This document shows positions 34,422-43,527 of a DNA stretch of 64,000 nucleotides, piece by piece (position 1 is the stretch's first letter; every line of letters starts with the position of its first letter). Position numbers and translations under genes: made by a program. Below the pieces are notes generated by a model, which saw nothing but the letters and a program-made list of their open reading frames with translations, ran no database searches and had not been told where the DNA came from. Origin of the DNA: UBA1764 sp045616685 (lineage in GTDB: Bacteria; Bacillota; Clostridia; Peptostreptococcales; Anaerovoracaceae); contig JAZLHF010000003.1 in the NCBI GenBank assembly GCA_045616685.1, forward strand, positions 3,858 to 67,857, in the 5' to 3' direction.

Positions 34422-34925
34422 TTGCAGGCTAAATCAGAAACGGTAGGCAATATGTTTAAAATTGGAGATAAAGTCGTATACCCAATGCACGGGGCCGGCG
34501 TTATTGAAAAAATTGAAGAAAAAGAAATTTTCGGTGAAATGAAATCTTATTACGTGCTACAGATTCCTTATGGTCGTATGCAGGTAATGGTTCCTATAGA
34601 TAAATGTCAAGAGGCAGGACTTCGCGGCATTGTCACATCCAATGAAATGAATGAAGTAGTAAAGGTCTTGAGTGCAAAGTCAACACCTATGGACGAAAAT
34701 TGGAACAGGCGACTGCGCGATAACAACGAAAAGCTCAAGACAGGAGATCCTAAACAGGTTGCAGAAGTAATTCGTAATCTTGTTCGCACCGAACGTGAAA
34801 AGAAACTTTCTGCCGGAGAAAAGAAATTGCTTAACACTGCTATGCAAATTCTTTCATCTGAAATGGTTTTGGTAAACGGCATCACAGAAGCTGAGGCTGA
34901 TGCCGCTATTAATAACGCCATTTAA
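34422..34925 (+). CDS. carD: CarD-family RNA polymerase-binding regulator
   Basis: A 167-residue protein with the CarD/CdnL RNAP-interacting tudor-like domain at its start (MFKIGDKVVYPMHGAGVIEKIEEKE) and a helical DNA-contacting C-terminal domain. It binds RNA polymerase beta and stabilises the open promoter complex. The usual family start is the ATG at 34452. However, GGGGAGGT at 34406-34413 is 8 bases before a TTG at 34422, and TATAAT at 34393-34398 places the transcript start near 34405. I therefore choose TTG, which adds ten residues. The PIN/TRAM and ispDF genes follow. Confidence 0.88.
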   Translation: MQAKSETVGNMFKIGDKVVYPMHGAGVIEKIEEKEIFGEMKSYYVLQIPYGRMQVMVPIDKCQEAGLRGIVTSNEMNEVVKVLSAKSTPMDENWNRRLRDNNEKLKTGDPKQVAEVIRNLVRTEREKKLSAGEKKLLNTAMQILSSEMVLVNGITEAEADAAINNAI

Positions 34926-34959
34926 TATAAATTACAATTAAATATTTAAGGAGGACAAG

Positions 34960-36063
34960 ATGCTAAGCAGAGTATTCCGTGGTCTTTTCACTTTGGCCGG
35001 AATGCTGTTTGGATACGGAGTCTCAACATTCCTTATTAGCGAGGATGTTTTGGGAAGATTCTGGGAGTTCGACTCGGGTGCAACCATGTTGGCTACAGTT
35101 TTCTTCGTTGGTTTATTCGGTATTATTTTCTTTTATTTATTTGCCAGACTTCGTAAATTCACAAATAAGACTGTTACATCTATCGAAGGCACTCTTTCAA
35201 AAGTTCCTGCAGTAGAACTCTTTGCCGGAGCTTTAGGATTGCTGGTTGGATTGCTAATCGCCTATCTATGTTCGCAGATTATTATGAACATAAGATTTTT
35301 ACAGACGGCTTATCTTTCAACAGTAATCTGTGCCATCATGTACGTTTTGTTTGCTTATACATGTTCTGTACTTTCGAGACGACTGGTAAATAAGTTCGAA
35401 GACATCCCAGCATTTTCTATGCAGAACATTACCCAAATAGCAAAGACTAAAGGAAAAGTAAGCTCCGCCTCTCCAAAGATTCTGGACACTTCTGTCATTA
35501 TTGACGGAAGAATTTTAGATATTCTAAAAACAGGATTCATTGAGGGCGAGATTGTAATACCTGAATTTGTCCTTGTCGAATTGAGACATATCGCAGACTC
35601 CGGAGATTCGCTTAAGCGAAATCGCGGACGTCGCGGTCTTGATATTTTAGACAAGATTCAAACAGATTTCGGTATCGCAATTTATAACACAGAATCTGAA
35701 AAGAGCTTAGAAGATATACCGGAAGTGGACGTAAAACTTTTAAAGCTTGCTCAGATTATGAAGGGAGTTGTTGTAACCAATGATTTTAATCTTAATAAGG
35801 TTGCATCAATTCAAAACGTGCCAGTTCTTAATATTAACGAACTCGCAAATGCAATTAAGCCAGTTGTAATTCCTGGTGAGGACATGGAGGTCTTCATTGT
35901 AAAGGAAGGTAAAGAATCAGCACAAGGCGTTGCATACTTAGACGACGGCACAATGATCGTTGTTGAAAATGGTCGTAAACTTATCGGCAAGACCGTGATG
36001 ACTACAGTAACAAGTGTGCTGCAGACCTCAGCAGGTCGAATGATATTTGTTAAAGCAAAATAA
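34960..36063 (+). CDS. PIN/TRAM-domain membrane protein (YacL-like)
   Basis: A 367-residue protein. Four N-terminal membrane helices (about 1-140) are followed by a PIN nuclease-type domain starting at ILDTSVIIDGRI (about 170) with its acidic metal ligands and TNDFNL near 270, then a TRAM RNA-binding domain (about 300-367). The family sits next to carD and ispD in most Firmicutes. A role as membrane-bound RNase is inferred from the domains. AGGAGG precedes the ATG; the next gene overlaps its stop by one base. Confidence 0.9.
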   Translation: MLSRVFRGLFTLAGMLFGYGVSTFLISEDVLGRFWEFDSGATMLATVFFVGLFGIIFFYLFARLRKFTNKTVTSIEGTLSKVPAVELFAGALGLLVGLLIAYLCSQIIMNIRFLQTAYLSTVICAIMYVLFAYTCSVLSRRLVNKFEDIPAFSMQNITQIAKTKGKVSSASPKILDTSVIIDGRILDILKTGFIEGEIVIPEFVLVELRHIADSGDSLKRNRGRRGLDILDKIQTDFGIAIYNTESEKSLEDIPEVDVKLLKLAQIMKGVVVTNDFNLNKVASIQNVPVLNINELANAIKPVVIPGEDMEVFIVKEGKESAQGVAYLDDGTMIVVENGRKLIGKTVMTTVTSVLQTSAGRMIFVKAK

Positions 36064-37151
36064 TGAACGTATCAGTAATTATCGCTGCTGCTGGATCGGG
36101 AAAACGTTTCGGCAGCAGCACACCAAAACAATATCATAGTATTGATGGCGCTACAGTGCTTGAAAAGGCACTGTGCGCTTTTTCAGGTTTTAATGAGATT
36201 ATAGTTGTCACTGATGATTTATCAAAAGTCCCAGAAGGTTGCATTGCAGTTTTGGGCGGCAAGGAGCGTCAAGATTCAATTAATAACGCACTCGCTAAAG
36301 TTTCAGGCGACTACGTTCTTATTCATGATGCGGCAAGACCTTTCGTAACAAAAGAAGTTATCGATAAAGTAGTTGATGCGCTTAAAGAAAATGATGCCGC
36401 AGTCCCTTGCGTTCAACCAAAGAGCACAATTAGAACTGCTGATGAAACATTAGATAGGGGCAAGCTCTATGAAGTGCAAACTCCGCAAGGATTTAAAACT
36501 GAAATTCTAAAAGAAGCATATGCACTTGCTTATAAAAATAATTTTTATAGCACAGATGATGTCAGTGTGCTCGAGGAATTCTGGAAAGAAAAAGGGCAGC
36601 AGGGAAAACTCGCAATCACCGAAGGCGATTACAAGAATATAAAAATCACGACTCCGGAGGATATGCCTATGAAAATAAGAGTGGGCAATGGATATGACGT
36701 ACATAAATTAGTAGAGGGCCGAGATCTGATGCTTGGATGCACAAAGATTCCTTATGACAAAGGATTGCTTGGGCATTCAGATGCAGACGTTCTTGCTCAT
36801 GCAATTGCAGATGCAATGCTTGGCGCAGCAGCGCTCGGTGATATCGGTCACATCTTCCCAGACTGCGGGCCTAGGAGTGAAGAAACTTTTGGTATGTCCG
36901 GAGAAACAATTCTTCAGAAGACAGTAGCACTTATTCGCGAAAAAGGATATGAAATTGTAATGATTGATGCAACGGTAATTGCAGAAAATCCAAAGCTTGC
37001 ACCATATATCCAGACTATGAGAGAAAGCACCGCCAAAGCCCTTGGCGTTGATGTTGATAAAGTAAGTATTAAAGCAACTACAGAAGAACATTTAGGCGAG
37101 AGAAGTCGCGAAGGCATCGCAACACTCGCCACATGTACACTGAAAGGATAA
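36063..37151 (+). CDS. ispDF: Bifunctional IspD-IspF, MEP isoprenoid pathway
   Basis: A 362-residue fusion. Residues 1-202 are 2-C-methyl-D-erythritol 4-phosphate cytidylyltransferase (AAAGSGKRFGSSTPKQY; LIHDAARPFV). From Met203 to the end is 2-C-methyl-D-erythritol 2,4-cyclodiphosphate synthase (GYDVHKL metal ligands; GHSDADVLAHAIADAMLGAAALGDIG). The two enzymes catalyse steps 2 and 4 of the MEP route and are separate in many Firmicutes but fused in some. The gene is coupled to the PIN/TRAM gene and followed 7 bases later by proS. Confidence 0.93.
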   Translation: MNVSVIIAAAGSGKRFGSSTPKQYHSIDGATVLEKALCAFSGFNEIIVVTDDLSKVPEGCIAVLGGKERQDSINNALAKVSGDYVLIHDAARPFVTKEVIDKVVDALKENDAAVPCVQPKSTIRTADETLDRGKLYEVQTPQGFKTEILKEAYALAYKNNFYSTDDVSVLEEFWKEKGQQGKLAITEGDYKNIKITTPEDMPMKIRVGNGYDVHKLVEGRDLMLGCTKIPYDKGLLGHSDADVLAHAIADAMLGAAALGDIGHIFPDCGPRSEETFGMSGETILQKTVALIREKGYEIVMIDATVIAENPKLAPYIQTMRESTAKALGVDVDKVSIKATTEEHLGERSREGIATLATCTLKG

Positions 37152-37158
37152 AACAAAA

Positions 37159-38892
37159 ATGAAAGTATCAAAGATGTTTTTTAACACCTTGAGAGAAGTT
37201 CCGGCAGAAGCTGAAATTCCATCTCATGTATTCCTTCTTCGTGCTGGAATGATTAGAAAAGAAGTTTCTGGTTTCTACAGCTACATGCCACTTGGTATGC
37301 GTGCACTTCACAAGGTTGAAAATATTGTTCGTGAAGAAATGGACGCTGCTGGAGCACAAGAAATTCTTACATCAGCAGTTCAGCCTGCAGAGCTTTGGCA
37401 GGAATCTGGTCGTTGGTATGCATACGGCCCAGAACTTTGGAGAACAAAGGATAGAAATGAAAGAGACTTTGTTCTTGGCCCAACAGCAGAAGAAGTTTTC
37501 ACAAATGTAGCAAGATCTAACATCACATCATGGCGTCAACTTCCAATGAATCTTTATCAGATTCAGACAAAGTATAGAGACGAAGCTCGTCCTCGTTTTG
37601 GACTGATTCGTTCGCGTGAATTCTTAATGAAAGATGCTTATTCATTCGATTTGGATGAAGATGGACTTCAGAAGAGTTATGACATCATGTACGATGCGTA
37701 TACAAAAGTATTTACTCGCTGCGGATTATTTTTTAGACCAGTAGAAGCAGATACAGGTGCAATCGGCGGAAGCGGTTCACACGAATTTTGTGCACTCTCT
37801 GAAACAGGCGAAGAAGAAATTCTCTATTGCGAAAACTGCGACATGGCAGCAACAGCTGAAAAAGCAGAATTTAAAGATGAGGTAATGCCTGAAGAAGCAG
37901 AACTTCCAATGGAAGAAGTTCATACTCCGGGAACAAAGACAATTGAAGAAGTATGTAACTTCCTCAAGGCCGATCCTAAAAAGAGTATCAAGGCTATCAT
38001 GTATGAAGTTTATAAAGAAGATAGTCCAGATCCAGATTTTGTGTGCTGTTTCATCAGAGGTGACAGACAGCTTAATGAAACAAAACTTATCAACGCTCTT
38101 GATGTTCCAGAATTTGCAATCAGAATGGCAGACGAAAGCAAGATGGGCCCAGCAACTGGATGTGTTGCAGGATTTACAGGCCCTGTCGGTCTTCACAATT
38201 GCAAGATTATTGTAGATACAGAGCTTGTTAATGCAAAGAATATGATTGCCGGAGCCTGCAAAGAAGATCACCACCTTATCAATGTAAACTATGGTCGTGA
38301 TTATAAGGCAGACATTGTTAAGGATCTTAAACTTCTTCAGGGAGGTGATCCATGCCCATGCTGTGGTAAGCCAGTTAAGACAGCTCGCTCAATTGAAGTT
38401 GGGCAAGTATTTAAGCTTCACACAAAGTATAGTGAGAAGATGAACTTCACATACAAAGATGCTGATCAAAAGGATCAGTTCGTAGTAATGGGGTGTTATG
38501 GTATCGGAGTCTCAAGAACAGTTGCCGCTATTGTTGAACAGCATCACGATGAAAACGGAATCATCTGGCCAATGTCAGTTGCTCCATATCATGTAATTAT
38601 CGATTTAGTAAATCTTAAAGATGAAGCGCAAGTTGCTCTCGCGAATAAGATGCACGACGAACTTACAGCAAAGGGCATCGAAGTTATTTTAGACGATAGA
38701 GACGAGCGCCCAGGCGTTAAGTTTAAAGACGCAGACCTTATCGGTATTCCAATCAGAATTGTTGTTGGTAAACTTGCAAGCGAAGGCAAGGTTGAATACA
38801 AACTCCGCCGCGACACCGACAAAGTTGAACTTACATATGAAGACGCTATTAAACAAGCAGTTGAATTAGTAGAAAAAGAGAAAAGAGGTTAA
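37159..38892 (+). CDS. proS: Prolyl-tRNA synthetase, bacterial type
   Basis: A 577-residue class IIa synthetase. It has the N-terminal catalytic core (RAGMIRKEVSGFYSYMPLGMRALHKVE), the bacterial-type insertion editing domain (about 235-390), motif 3 FVVMGCYGIGVSRTVAAIVEQ, and a C-terminal anticodon-binding domain (VIIDLVNLKDE...). It charges tRNA-Pro; the insertion domain removes misacylated alanine. The leading ATG follows ispDF closely with only a weak ribosome site. Confidence 0.94.
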   Translation: MKVSKMFFNTLREVPAEAEIPSHVFLLRAGMIRKEVSGFYSYMPLGMRALHKVENIVREEMDAAGAQEILTSAVQPAELWQESGRWYAYGPELWRTKDRNERDFVLGPTAEEVFTNVARSNITSWRQLPMNLYQIQTKYRDEARPRFGLIRSREFLMKDAYSFDLDEDGLQKSYDIMYDAYTKVFTRCGLFFRPVEADTGAIGGSGSHEFCALSETGEEEILYCENCDMAATAEKAEFKDEVMPEEAELPMEEVHTPGTKTIEEVCNFLKADPKKSIKAIMYEVYKEDSPDPDFVCCFIRGDRQLNETKLINALDVPEFAIRMADESKMGPATGCVAGFTGPVGLHNCKIIVDTELVNAKNMIAGACKEDHHLINVNYGRDYKADIVKDLKLLQGGDPCPCCGKPVKTARSIEVGQVFKLHTKYSEKMNFTYKDADQKDQFVVMGCYGIGVSRTVAAIVEQHHDENGIIWPMSVAPYHVIIDLVNLKDEAQVALANKMHDELTAKGIEVILDDRDERPGVKFKDADLIGIPIRIVVGKLASEGKVEYKLRRDTDKVELTYEDAIKQAVELVEKEKRG

Positions 38893-38927
38893 GAGGCGCT
38901 AAGTGGCAGCCCCCGCAAGAAGACAAT

Positions 38928-39413
38928 ATGGCAAAGATAGTACAAATAACAATGGAAAATGGAGATGTAATGAAGGCTGAACTTTATCCTGAAATCGCTC
39001 CAAAGACAGTTGAAAATTTCATTAACCTTGTTAAAGAAGGATTCTATAACGGAACAATCTTCCATAGAGTAATTCCTGGATTCATGATTCAGGGCGGCGA
39101 CCCAACAGGTACGGGAATGGGTGGCCCAGGACATACAATCGTTGGTGAATTTGCAAAGAACGGCTTTAAGAATGATCTTAAGCACACTGCCGGAGTCCTC
39201 TCTATGGCAAGAGCAATGGATCCTAACTCAGCTGGTTCACAGTTCTTCATTATGGTTGATGATGCACCTTGGCTTGATGGTGACTATGCAGCATTCGGAA
39301 AGCTCATTGAAGGCCTTGATGTTGCTCGTATGATTGTTCTAACTCCACGCAATATGATGGATAAACCAAACGACCCACAGGTTATGAAGACAGTAGAAAT
39401 GATTGAAGAATAA
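38928..39413 (+). CDS. Cyclophilin-type peptidyl-prolyl isomerase
   Basis: A 161-residue cytoplasmic cyclophilin with IFHRVIPGFMIQGGDPTGTGMGGPG (active-site Arg and Phe), AGVLSMARAMDPNSAGSQFFIMVDDAPWLDG and the FGKLIEGLDV segment. It speeds cis-trans isomerisation of proline bonds. There is no signal peptide. It lies between proS and cysS, two bases before cysS, so probably in the same operon. Confidence 0.93.
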   Translation: MAKIVQITMENGDVMKAELYPEIAPKTVENFINLVKEGFYNGTIFHRVIPGFMIQGGDPTGTGMGGPGHTIVGEFAKNGFKNDLKHTAGVLSMARAMDPNSAGSQFFIMVDDAPWLDGDYAAFGKLIEGLDVARMIVLTPRNMMDKPNDPQVMKTVEMIEE

Positions 39414-39415
39414 TT

Positions 39416-40798
39416 ATGAAGATTTATAACACGCTCACAAGAAGAAAAGAAGAATTAGTGCCAATGGATTCAAACGAACTTAAGATGTATGTTTGCGGTC
39501 CTACAGTCTATAACTATATTCACATTGGTAACGCTCGTCCATTTGTAGTATTTGATACTATGAGAAAATACCTTGAATATCGTGGACAAAAAGTCAAGTA
39601 TGTTCAGAATTTTACAGATGTTGATGACAAGATTATCAATCGCGCAAGAGAAGAAGGAATCTCGGCTCTTGAAGTAGGGCAGAAATATATTGACGAATAC
39701 TTTAGGGATGTTAAGGCTCTTAACATTAAGATTGCTGATGTTCATCCAAGAGTAACAGAAACAATGCCAGACATCATCGCATTCGTGCAGGGCCTTATCG
39801 ATAAAGGAATGGCTTATGAAGTTGACGGCGATGTTTACTACTCTACAAGAAAGTTCCCAAATTATGGGCAGCTTTCTGGTAACTACATAGAAGACCTCGA
39901 AGTAGGGGCAAGAATTCCTGAAGGCGAAAAGAAGGAAGATCCACTTGACTTTGCGCTTTGGAAAGCAAGAAAGTCAGATGATGAAATTGCTTGGGAAAGT
40001 CCATGGGGCTTTGGCAGACCAGGTTGGCATATTGAATGCTCAACAATGTCAAAGAAGTATCTTGGCGAAACAATCGACCTCCACTGCGGTGGGCAGGACC
40101 TTCAGTTTCCGCACCACGAGAACGAAATCGCTCAAAGTGAAGGACTATCCGGCAAGAAATTCTCTAACTACTGGATGCATAATGGTTTCATTACAGTAAA
40201 TAACGAAAAGATGAGTAAGTCACTGAATAACTTCTTTACAGTTCGTGATATTTTAAAGGAATACGATGGCGAAGTTCTTCGTTACTTCTTGCTTTCAGCT
40301 CAATATCGCGGGCCAATTAACTTTAGTCATGAACTTATGGAAGAAGCTAAGACATCTCTTGGAAGAATCAAGGAATGCAAGCGTAACCTTAAGGCCGCAA
40401 AGGCTGCTGATGTAGATAGTGCAGAAAAAATCATTGCACTTGATCAGTATAAAAATAAGTATATCGAATGCATGGATGATGACCTTAATACCGCCGGAGC
40501 AATCGGAGCAATTTTCGAACTCGTTCGTGAAATTAATTCCGAACTTCGTGAATCTGTATCACAGGCTTACATTGATGCAGCACTAAAGATGCTTGACGAG
40601 CTTACAGAAGTTCTTGGCCTTCTTAGAAAAGATGAAGATACAGCAATTGATGCTGAACTTCAGGAACTCATTGACAAACGCCAGGCAGCAAGAGCTGCTA
40701 AAGACTGGGCAACAGCTGATGCTATTCGTGATCAGCTCGCCGCAAAGGGCATTACAATAAAAGATACAAAAGACGGTATTCAAATTATTAAAAACTAA
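39416..40798 (+). CDS. cysS: Cysteinyl-tRNA synthetase
   Basis: A 460-residue class I synthetase. The zinc and HIGH region reads CGPTVYNYIHIGNARPFVVFDTM, the zinc site continues in HIECSTMSKKYLG and HHENEIAQSE, and KMSKS is KMSKSLNN. A helical tRNA-binding C-terminal part follows. It charges tRNA-Cys. The stop codon overlaps the ATG of the Mini-III gene by one base, the usual cysS-mrnC arrangement. Confidence 0.95.
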   Translation: MKIYNTLTRRKEELVPMDSNELKMYVCGPTVYNYIHIGNARPFVVFDTMRKYLEYRGQKVKYVQNFTDVDDKIINRAREEGISALEVGQKYIDEYFRDVKALNIKIADVHPRVTETMPDIIAFVQGLIDKGMAYEVDGDVYYSTRKFPNYGQLSGNYIEDLEVGARIPEGEKKEDPLDFALWKARKSDDEIAWESPWGFGRPGWHIECSTMSKKYLGETIDLHCGGQDLQFPHHENEIAQSEGLSGKKFSNYWMHNGFITVNNEKMSKSLNNFFTVRDILKEYDGEVLRYFLLSAQYRGPINFSHELMEEAKTSLGRIKECKRNLKAAKAADVDSAEKIIALDQYKNKYIECMDDDLNTAGAIGAIFELVREINSELRESVSQAYIDAALKMLDELTEVLGLLRKDEDTAIDAELQELIDKRQAARAAKDWATADAIRDQLAAKGITIKDTKDGIQIIKN

Positions 40799-41172
40799 TG
40801 GATTATAAAAATGAGAACACAATTGCATTGGCATTTGTGGGCGATGCGGTTTATGAACTTTTCATTAGAGAGCACCTGTTTGATAAGATTAGCAAACAGC
40901 GTCCAGATCAGATGCACAAAGCATCTGTAAAGTTTGTAAAAGCAAGCGCACAATGCGAAAGTGTAAAGCGTTTAATCGCGGAAGAAGCTTTAACAGAAGA
41001 AGAGCTTACTCTTGTTAAACGCGCACGCAATCACAAGGTTGCAACCAAGGCTAAAAATGCATCGATGGTTGAATATAAATGGGCCACAGCATTCGAAGCA
41101 CTTATTGGATATTTATATTTGTCAGGTCAAAACGAAAGATTAGAAGAAATTATGGAGGCTACATATGAGTAA
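40798..41172 (+). CDS. mrnC: Mini-ribonuclease III
   Basis: A 124-residue RNase III catalytic domain without the double-stranded RNA-binding domain. It has FVGDAVYELFIREHL with the metal-binding Asp, RNHKVATKAKNASMVEYKWATAFEALIGYLYL with the second acidic cluster. In B. subtilis it matures 23S rRNA ends. It is translationally coupled to cysS in front and overlaps thyA by 8 bases behind. Confidence 0.93.
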   Translation: MDYKNENTIALAFVGDAVYELFIREHLFDKISKQRPDQMHKASVKFVKASAQCESVKRLIAEEALTEEELTLVKRARNHKVATKAKNASMVEYKWATAFEALIGYLYLSGQNERLEEIMEATYE

Positions 41173-41998
41173 AGCTGATACTTTATTTATCAACATGTGC
41201 CAGAGAGTTCTGGATGAAGGATTTTCAACAGAAGGACAACAAGTAAGAGCTATGTGGGATGATACAAAGACTCCGGCATATACAAAAAAGATATTTGGCG
41301 TAGTTAATCGCTACAATCTTCAAGAAGAATTTCCTGCCCTTACATTGCGTCCAGTTCCATTCAAGACATGTATCGACGAACTTCTTTGGATCTGGCAGAA
41401 GAAATCAAATAATATTCATGATTTGAAAGGCCATATTTGGGATAGCTGGGCTGACGAAAGTGGCAGCATCGGCAAGGCTTATGGGTATCAGATGCAAAAG
41501 AAGTACATCTTCAAGCAAGGTGAAATGGACCAGGTTGATAATGTGCTTTGGTGTTTAAAGAATGATCCATATTCAAGAAGAATCATGACAAACATCTTTA
41601 ACTTTGAAGATTTACACGAGATGGGATTAGAGCCATGTGCGTATTCAATGACATTCAATGTTACTGATGGAAAGCTTAACGCAATTTTGAATCAGCGTTC
41701 ACAGGATATCTTAGCGGCAAACGCATGGAATGTTTGCCAATACGCAGTGCTTGTTCATATGTTAGCTCAGGTTAGTGGGCTTGTTCCTGGCGAACTCGTT
41801 CATGTTATTGCAGACGCTCACATTTATGACAGACATCTGCCTGTTATTGAAGAGTTAATCAAGAGACCTACATATCCAGCCCCTAAGTTCTGGATGAATC
41901 CTGAAGTCAAGAACTTTTATGATTTTACTATTGATGATTTTAGACTTGACGATTATGAACATGGAGAACAAATTAAAGGAATTCCTGTAGCCGTATAA
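41165..41998 (+). CDS. thyA: Thymidylate synthase (ThyA type)
   Basis: A 277-residue enzyme making dTMP from dUMP with methylene-tetrahydrofolate. The nucleophile is Cys158 in EPCAYSMTF (instead of the more usual PCH). Arginines in YSRRIM and QRSQDI bind phosphate, and the segment DILAANAWNVCQYA replaces the canonical D-x-x-LG-x-PFN. These changes define the subtype also seen in some Bacillus and phage enzymes. The partner enzyme dihydrofolate reductase is encoded two genes downstream. Confidence 0.9.
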   Translation: MSKADTLFINMCQRVLDEGFSTEGQQVRAMWDDTKTPAYTKKIFGVVNRYNLQEEFPALTLRPVPFKTCIDELLWIWQKKSNNIHDLKGHIWDSWADESGSIGKAYGYQMQKKYIFKQGEMDQVDNVLWCLKNDPYSRRIMTNIFNFEDLHEMGLEPCAYSMTFNVTDGKLNAILNQRSQDILAANAWNVCQYAVLVHMLAQVSGLVPGELVHVIADAHIYDRHLPVIEELIKRPTYPAPKFWMNPEVKNFYDFTIDDFRLDDYEHGEQIKGIPVAV

Positions 41999-42007
41999 GG
42001 AGAATAA

Positions 42008-42994
42008 ATGTCAAAGAGGGATAACCCACGTCTTAAGGCAAGTGCTGAAAAGAGTGGTAAAAATAAAAGAGCCGCGCACAAGATTGGCAAAGATGGTCGC
42101 CTCGCACCAGAGAAGAAAAAATCAACTGGTCACAAGCAGACCGTGACTTCACGCAAGCCAAGCGCTGCTAAAAAGAGCGCAAGATCTGCAAGCGCAGAAA
42201 AGGCTGTTGCAAGAGCAAAGGCTGCTCGTAAGCCAAAGGTTGCTCGCGAAGAACTCTTGGAAAATCCTAATCTTATCATTGGCCGCAATCCTGTCATGGA
42301 AGCAATCAAAGCGGGAAGAAGCATTGATAAGGTTATGATGCAAAAGGACGCAGAAGGTTCTGCAAAGAAGATTGCAAGTCTTGCTCGCGAAAAGAAAATT
42401 GTCGTTCAGTATGTAGACAAAATTGCGCTTGATAAACTTGCGCCAGGTCGCCCACATCAGGGAGTTGCCGCATACGTAGCAGCAAAAGACTATGTAAGTT
42501 TAGATGTAATTTTAAGTAACGCTAAAAAGCGCGGCGAAGATCCATTAATCGTAATTCTTGATGGGCTTGAAGATCCGCATAACCTCGGCGCAGTTTTAAG
42601 AAGCTGCGATGGCGTTGGTGCGCACGGCGTTGTCATTCCTGCAAGAAGAGCCGTTGGTTTAACTGAAACAGTTGCTAAAGCTTCTGCCGGAGCAATCGAA
42701 TACATTCCTGTTGCAAAGGTAACAAACCTTGGACAGACAATTGATGAATTAAAAGAAAAAGGACTTTGGATTGCTGCTATTGATATGGACGGCGAAAACT
42801 ACAGTGATGCAAAACTCACTGGTCCACTCGCGCTTGTAATCGGCGGAGAAGGGCAGGGTGTTTCTGAAATCGTTAGAAAGAAATCTGACTATATCGTTTC
42901 TATGCCAATGAAAGGCAAGGTTAACAGCCTTAACGCAAGCAACGCTGCAGCAATTATGCTTTATGAAGTTGATAGACAAAGAAGCAAAAACTGA
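42008..42994 (+). CDS. rlmB: 23S rRNA 2'-O-ribose methyltransferase (RlmB/TrmH family)
   Basis: A 328-residue protein. Residues 1-80 are a Lys/Ala/Ser-rich, likely disordered basic extension not present in E. coli RlmB. An L30e-like substrate domain (NLIIGRNPVMEAIKAGR..., about 87-165) and a SPOUT methyltransferase domain follow, with DGLEDPHNLGAVLRSCDGVGA, IGGEGQGVS and MKGKVNSLNASNAAAIMLYE (knot and SAM site). It methylates guanosine in 23S rRNA or a tRNA position. Its 3' end overlaps the sigma-H gene by 32 bases. AAGGAG precedes the ATG. Confidence 0.9.
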   Translation: MSKRDNPRLKASAEKSGKNKRAAHKIGKDGRLAPEKKKSTGHKQTVTSRKPSAAKKSARSASAEKAVARAKAARKPKVAREELLENPNLIIGRNPVMEAIKAGRSIDKVMMQKDAEGSAKKIASLAREKKIVVQYVDKIALDKLAPGRPHQGVAAYVAAKDYVSLDVILSNAKKRGEDPLIVILDGLEDPHNLGAVLRSCDGVGAHGVVIPARRAVGLTETVAKASAGAIEYIPVAKVTNLGQTIDELKEKGLWIAAIDMDGENYSDAKLTGPLALVIGGEGQGVSEIVRKKSDYIVSMPMKGKVNSLNASNAAAIMLYEVDRQRSKN

Positions 42995-43526
42995 AGAACT
43001 CTTAGAAGAGTATAAGGATTTAGTAAAGGCCAAAGCAGGTCTTTACTTTATGCTTGGTGCAGACAAAGAAGACATTGTGCAAGAGGGCATGATAGGTCTT
43101 TATAAGGCTATCCAAAACTATGATGAAAGCAAAGGGACAAGCTTTAAGACCTTTGCCGATCTTTGCATTAATCGTCAGATTATAACTGCGATAAAATCTT
43201 CTAATAGAAAAAAGTATTCAGCTCTTAATACGGCCGTAAGTCTTGATAAACCAATTGGTGGCGAAGAAGATGCGCAGACTCTAGGAGAAAGCCTTGCTGC
43301 AGGAGCTGATACAGACCCTGAAACTATCGCGCTATTAAACGAGATGACAGAATTATTGCTTGCTCCGGAGGCAAAGATACTTTCAAATGCTGAACGAGAA
43401 GTTTTAGAGCTGCTTCTTCAAGGCGGAGACTATCAAAGCATCGCAAAATATTTAGGTAAATCGCCTAAACAAATAGATAATACAATTCAGCGCATACGCG
43501 CAAAACTTAAGAAATTTTTTATTTAG
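42963..43526 (+). CDS. sigH: RNA polymerase sigma factor, SigH (Spo0H) type
   Basis: A 187-residue sigma-70-family factor. It has region 2 with DIVQEGMIGLYKAIQNYDESKGTSF and the recognition helix part ADLCINRQIITAIKSSNRKKY, and a region 4 helix-turn-helix near the C terminus (ILSNAEREVLELLLQGGDYQSIAKYLGKSPKQIDNTIQRIRAKLKKFF). In B. subtilis sigma-H drives early stationary-phase, competence and sporulation genes. It follows rlmB as in that genome, with a 32-base overlap suggesting coupled translation. The start codon has no clear independent ribosome site. Confidence 0.9.
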   Translation: MKLIDKEAKTEELLEEYKDLVKAKAGLYFMLGADKEDIVQEGMIGLYKAIQNYDESKGTSFKTFADLCINRQIITAIKSSNRKKYSALNTAVSLDKPIGGEEDAQTLGESLAAGADTDPETIALLNEMTELLLAPEAKILSNAEREVLELLLQGGDYQSIAKYLGKSPKQIDNTIQRIRAKLKKFFI

Positions 43527-43527
43527 T

